Assembly (NCBI RefSeq): GCF_014773225.1 | Contig: NZ_JACXAJ010000002.1 | Location: 248,001 to 312,000 of the forward strand | Origin: Pontibacter aquaedesilientis | GTDB taxonomy: Bacteria > Bacteroidota > Bacteroidia > Cytophagales > Hymenobacteraceae | Direction of reading: 5' to 3' | DNA: 64,000 bases | Part shown: positions 62,493-64,000 of the stretch, piece by piece | How positions within the stretch are numbered: position 1 is the stretch's first letter | Layout of the letters: each line of letters starts with the position of its first letter | Made by a program: the position numbers and the translations under genes | The notes under the pieces: generated by a model | What the model saw: only the letters and a program-made list of their open reading frames with translations | Databases searched by the model: none | Told to the model about the DNA's origin: nothing

Positions 62493-63404
62493 TTGAGCAT
62501 TCTTAAAATTGATGGCGTAACCAAGCGATACGCCAACCACACTGCCCTCGACAACGTCAGTTTCGACATCCCGGCTGGCTGCATTTTTGGCTTACTGGGA
62601 CCAAACGGAGCAGGCAAAACGTCTCTCATTCGCATCATCACCCAAATAACCGGTGCCGACTCGGGCAAGATATACTTTAAAGGCGAGAAGCTGCGGCCAT
62701 CGCACATCAAGGACATGGGTTACCTGCCCGAGGAGCGCGGCCTGTATAAAAAAATGAAGGTAGGCGAGCAGTTGCTATACCTTGCCCAACTCAAAGGCCT
62801 GACCAAAGACGAAGCCATCGCCCGTATCAAAGAGTGGGTGGCCCGCTTTGAGATTAAGGAGTGGATGAACAAGCATATAGAGGATCTTTCCAAAGGGATG
62901 CAGCAGAAGGTGCAGTTTATGGCCACCGTCATGCATGAGCCCTCGTTGATCATTCTCGACGAGCCTTTTTCCGGTTTCGACCCGATCAACGCCAACCTGA
63001 TCAAAGACGAGATCCTGCGCCTGCGCGACAACGGAGCCACGATCATTTTCTCGACGCATCGCATGGAATCGGTGGAGGAGCTTTGCGATAACATTGCGCT
63101 GATTAACCGTTCCCGCAAAGTGCTCGACGGCCCGGTGCGCGAAATCAAAGACACCTACAAGACAGATACTTTCCAGGTTATCGGCAACGGGCAACTGCTC
63201 ATCACCTCGCCAGACTTTGAGGTGCTGGAACAACACGACAACCACGGGGTGTTCCGGGCATCTATCCGTTTGCTCGACGGTGCCTCGCCCAATGACTTGC
63301 TGCGCTACCTGATCCAGCGTGTGGAGGTACATTCCTTCGTGGAACTCGTGCCGAGTATCAATGACATATTCATCCGAAAAGTAAAAGAAACCTACCATGC
63401 ATAA
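62493..63404 (+). CDS. ABC transporter ATP-binding protein
   Basis: A 303-residue ATPase subunit. The start is a TTG at 62493 (MSILKIDGVTKRYANH), downstream of the promoter; there is no ATG. Walker A is GPNGAGKTS (36-44), the signature LSKGMQQKV, Walker B LIILDEPFSGFDP, and the H-loop FSTHRM. The NatA/CcmA-like sequence suggests an ABC-2 exporter (for example Na+ or drug). It overlaps the permease by 8 bp. Confidence 0.92.
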   Translation: MSILKIDGVTKRYANHTALDNVSFDIPAGCIFGLLGPNGAGKTSLIRIITQITGADSGKIYFKGEKLRPSHIKDMGYLPEERGLYKKMKVGEQLLYLAQLKGLTKDEAIARIKEWVARFEIKEWMNKHIEDLSKGMQQKVQFMATVMHEPSLIILDEPFSGFDPINANLIKDEILRLRDNGATIIFSTHRMESVEELCDNIALINRSRKVLDGPVREIKDTYKTDTFQVIGNGQLLITSPDFEVLEQHDNHGVFRASIRLLDGASPNDLLRYLIQRVEVHSFVELVPSINDIFIRKVKETYHA

Positions 63405-64000
63405 GATCTGGCTCATCATAAAGCGCGAATACCTGACACGCGTGCGCAAGAAAAGCTTCATTATCATGACTTTCCTGACGCCGCTGTTGCTGGCGGCCTT
63501 CATGCTGGTTCCTGCCTGGCTCGCTACCATCTCCGACAGTGAAGATGCCGTGATGGTATTTGATGAGTCTGGTATTTTTGCTGAGAAGCTGGAAAGCAAG
63601 CCAGACCTGAAAATCATACCGGTTGCCGCCGGTTCGCTGGAGCAGGCCAAAACGGCTTACCAGGAAACCGATTACACCGCTTTGCTCCACATCCCGAAAC
63701 TCGACCTGGCAAACCCCGAGGGTTTCCGGCTATACTCCAAAAAGAACATCAGTTTCCAGGTGAAGTTCAGGTTGGAGAGTATGCTGGAGAAGGAAATTGA
63801 GAGTCAGCGTTTTATGGCCTCGGGTATAGACCGTGAAATGCTCAACAAAATGAAAGCCAATATCACCATGACCACCGTGAACCTGAGCGAAAGCGGTGAG
63901 CAGGACAGCAACGTGTGGGTAACTTCCGGGGCAGGTATAGTGGGAGCGGTAATCATTTACTTTTTCATTTTCATGTATGGCGTGCAGATTATGCGCGGTG
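63397..64000 (+). CDS. ABC-2 type permease, partial (NatB-like)
   Basis: The first 201 codons of a membrane subunit; the end is beyond the right edge. MHKIWLIIKREYLTRVRKKSFIIMTFLTPL is typical of the NatB/YhaP-type permease start, with the first helix about 22-43 and a large extracytoplasmic domain. The next hydrophobic segment (GIVGAVIIYFFIFMYG) is at the edge. It overlaps and is coupled to the ATPase gene, forming a two-component exporter. Confidence 0.88.
   Translation, partial: MHKIWLIIKREYLTRVRKKSFIIMTFLTPLLLAAFMLVPAWLATISDSEDAVMVFDESGIFAEKLESKPDLKIIPVAAGSLEQAKTAYQETDYTALLHIPKLDLANPEGFRLYSKKNISFQVKFRLESMLEKEIESQRFMASGIDREMLNKMKANITMTTVNLSESGEQDSNVWVTSGAGIVGAVIIYFFIFMYGVQIMRG

Overview
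The window comes from a chromosome of the phylum Bacteroidota, most likely the Cytophagales/Hymenobacteraceae (Pontibacter- or Hymenobacter-like). Evidence: repeated TonB-dependent receptors with N-terminal carboxypeptidase-regulatory-like domains, an S46 peptidase, DUF4856/imelysin/HTTM iron-type genes, DUF4468 and DUF1684 proteins, very few Shine-Dalgarno sequences, and several promoters of the Bacteroidota type (TTG, about 20 bp, TAnnTTTG). It carries housekeeping genes plus one clear integrated element.

Layout. 1-890: start of an S46 peptidase (runs off the left edge). 0.99-2.04 kb: yidD, a DUF2231 membrane protein, a small lipoprotein. 2.1-8.25 kb, minus strand: DUF4856 lipoprotein, imelysin-like lipoprotein, HTTM (vitamin K-dependent carboxylase-like) membrane protein and a FecA-like receptor, probably one operon for metal uptake. 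8.6-12.1 kb, minus: NTF2-like protein, flavin reductase, alpha/beta hydrolase, and an sdpI/sdpR-type pair with a palindromic operator. 12.3-16.4 kb: DUF1684 lipoprotein, one-cysteine thioredoxin-like protein, HEAT-cyclophilin fusion. 16.5-18.3 kb: three small two-helix membrane proteins, at least two clearly paralogous. 18.5-23.1 kb: MFS transporter, cysE-cysK, DUF2267, DUF4468.

23.3-39.0 kb is the accessory region. A tRNA-Ala(GGC) locus with tandem pseudo-tRNA/GIY-YIG copies has been entered by a 15.0-kb integrative element bounded by a 46-bp direct repeat of the tRNA 3' part. The element carries a tyrosine recombinase, an RteC-like protein, an excisionase-like HTH protein, a RepA-like ATPase followed by an iteron-like repeat cluster, and a type I restriction-modification locus (half-size S, M, S, DUF3800, a small nuclease-like protein, R, YgjP-type metalloprotease), plus a divergent coiled-coil membrane protein.

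39.0-45.8 kb: two Oar-like TonB-dependent receptors. 45.9-49.3 kb: NlpC/P60 lipoprotein, glcD-type oxidase, small hydrophilic protein, haloalkane-dehalogenase-like hydrolase. 50.1-52.4 kb: ugd and UDP-xylose synthase, which together make UDP-xylose. 52.5-64 kb: TPR protein, M42-like peptidase, membrane pyrophosphatase, hpt, adk, obg, grpE-dnaJ, and an ABC exporter whose permease runs off the right edge.

Across the window the heptamer AGGTATA/TATACCT is strikingly frequent (about 80 by eye outside the element) but rare inside it (about 5 in 15 kb).
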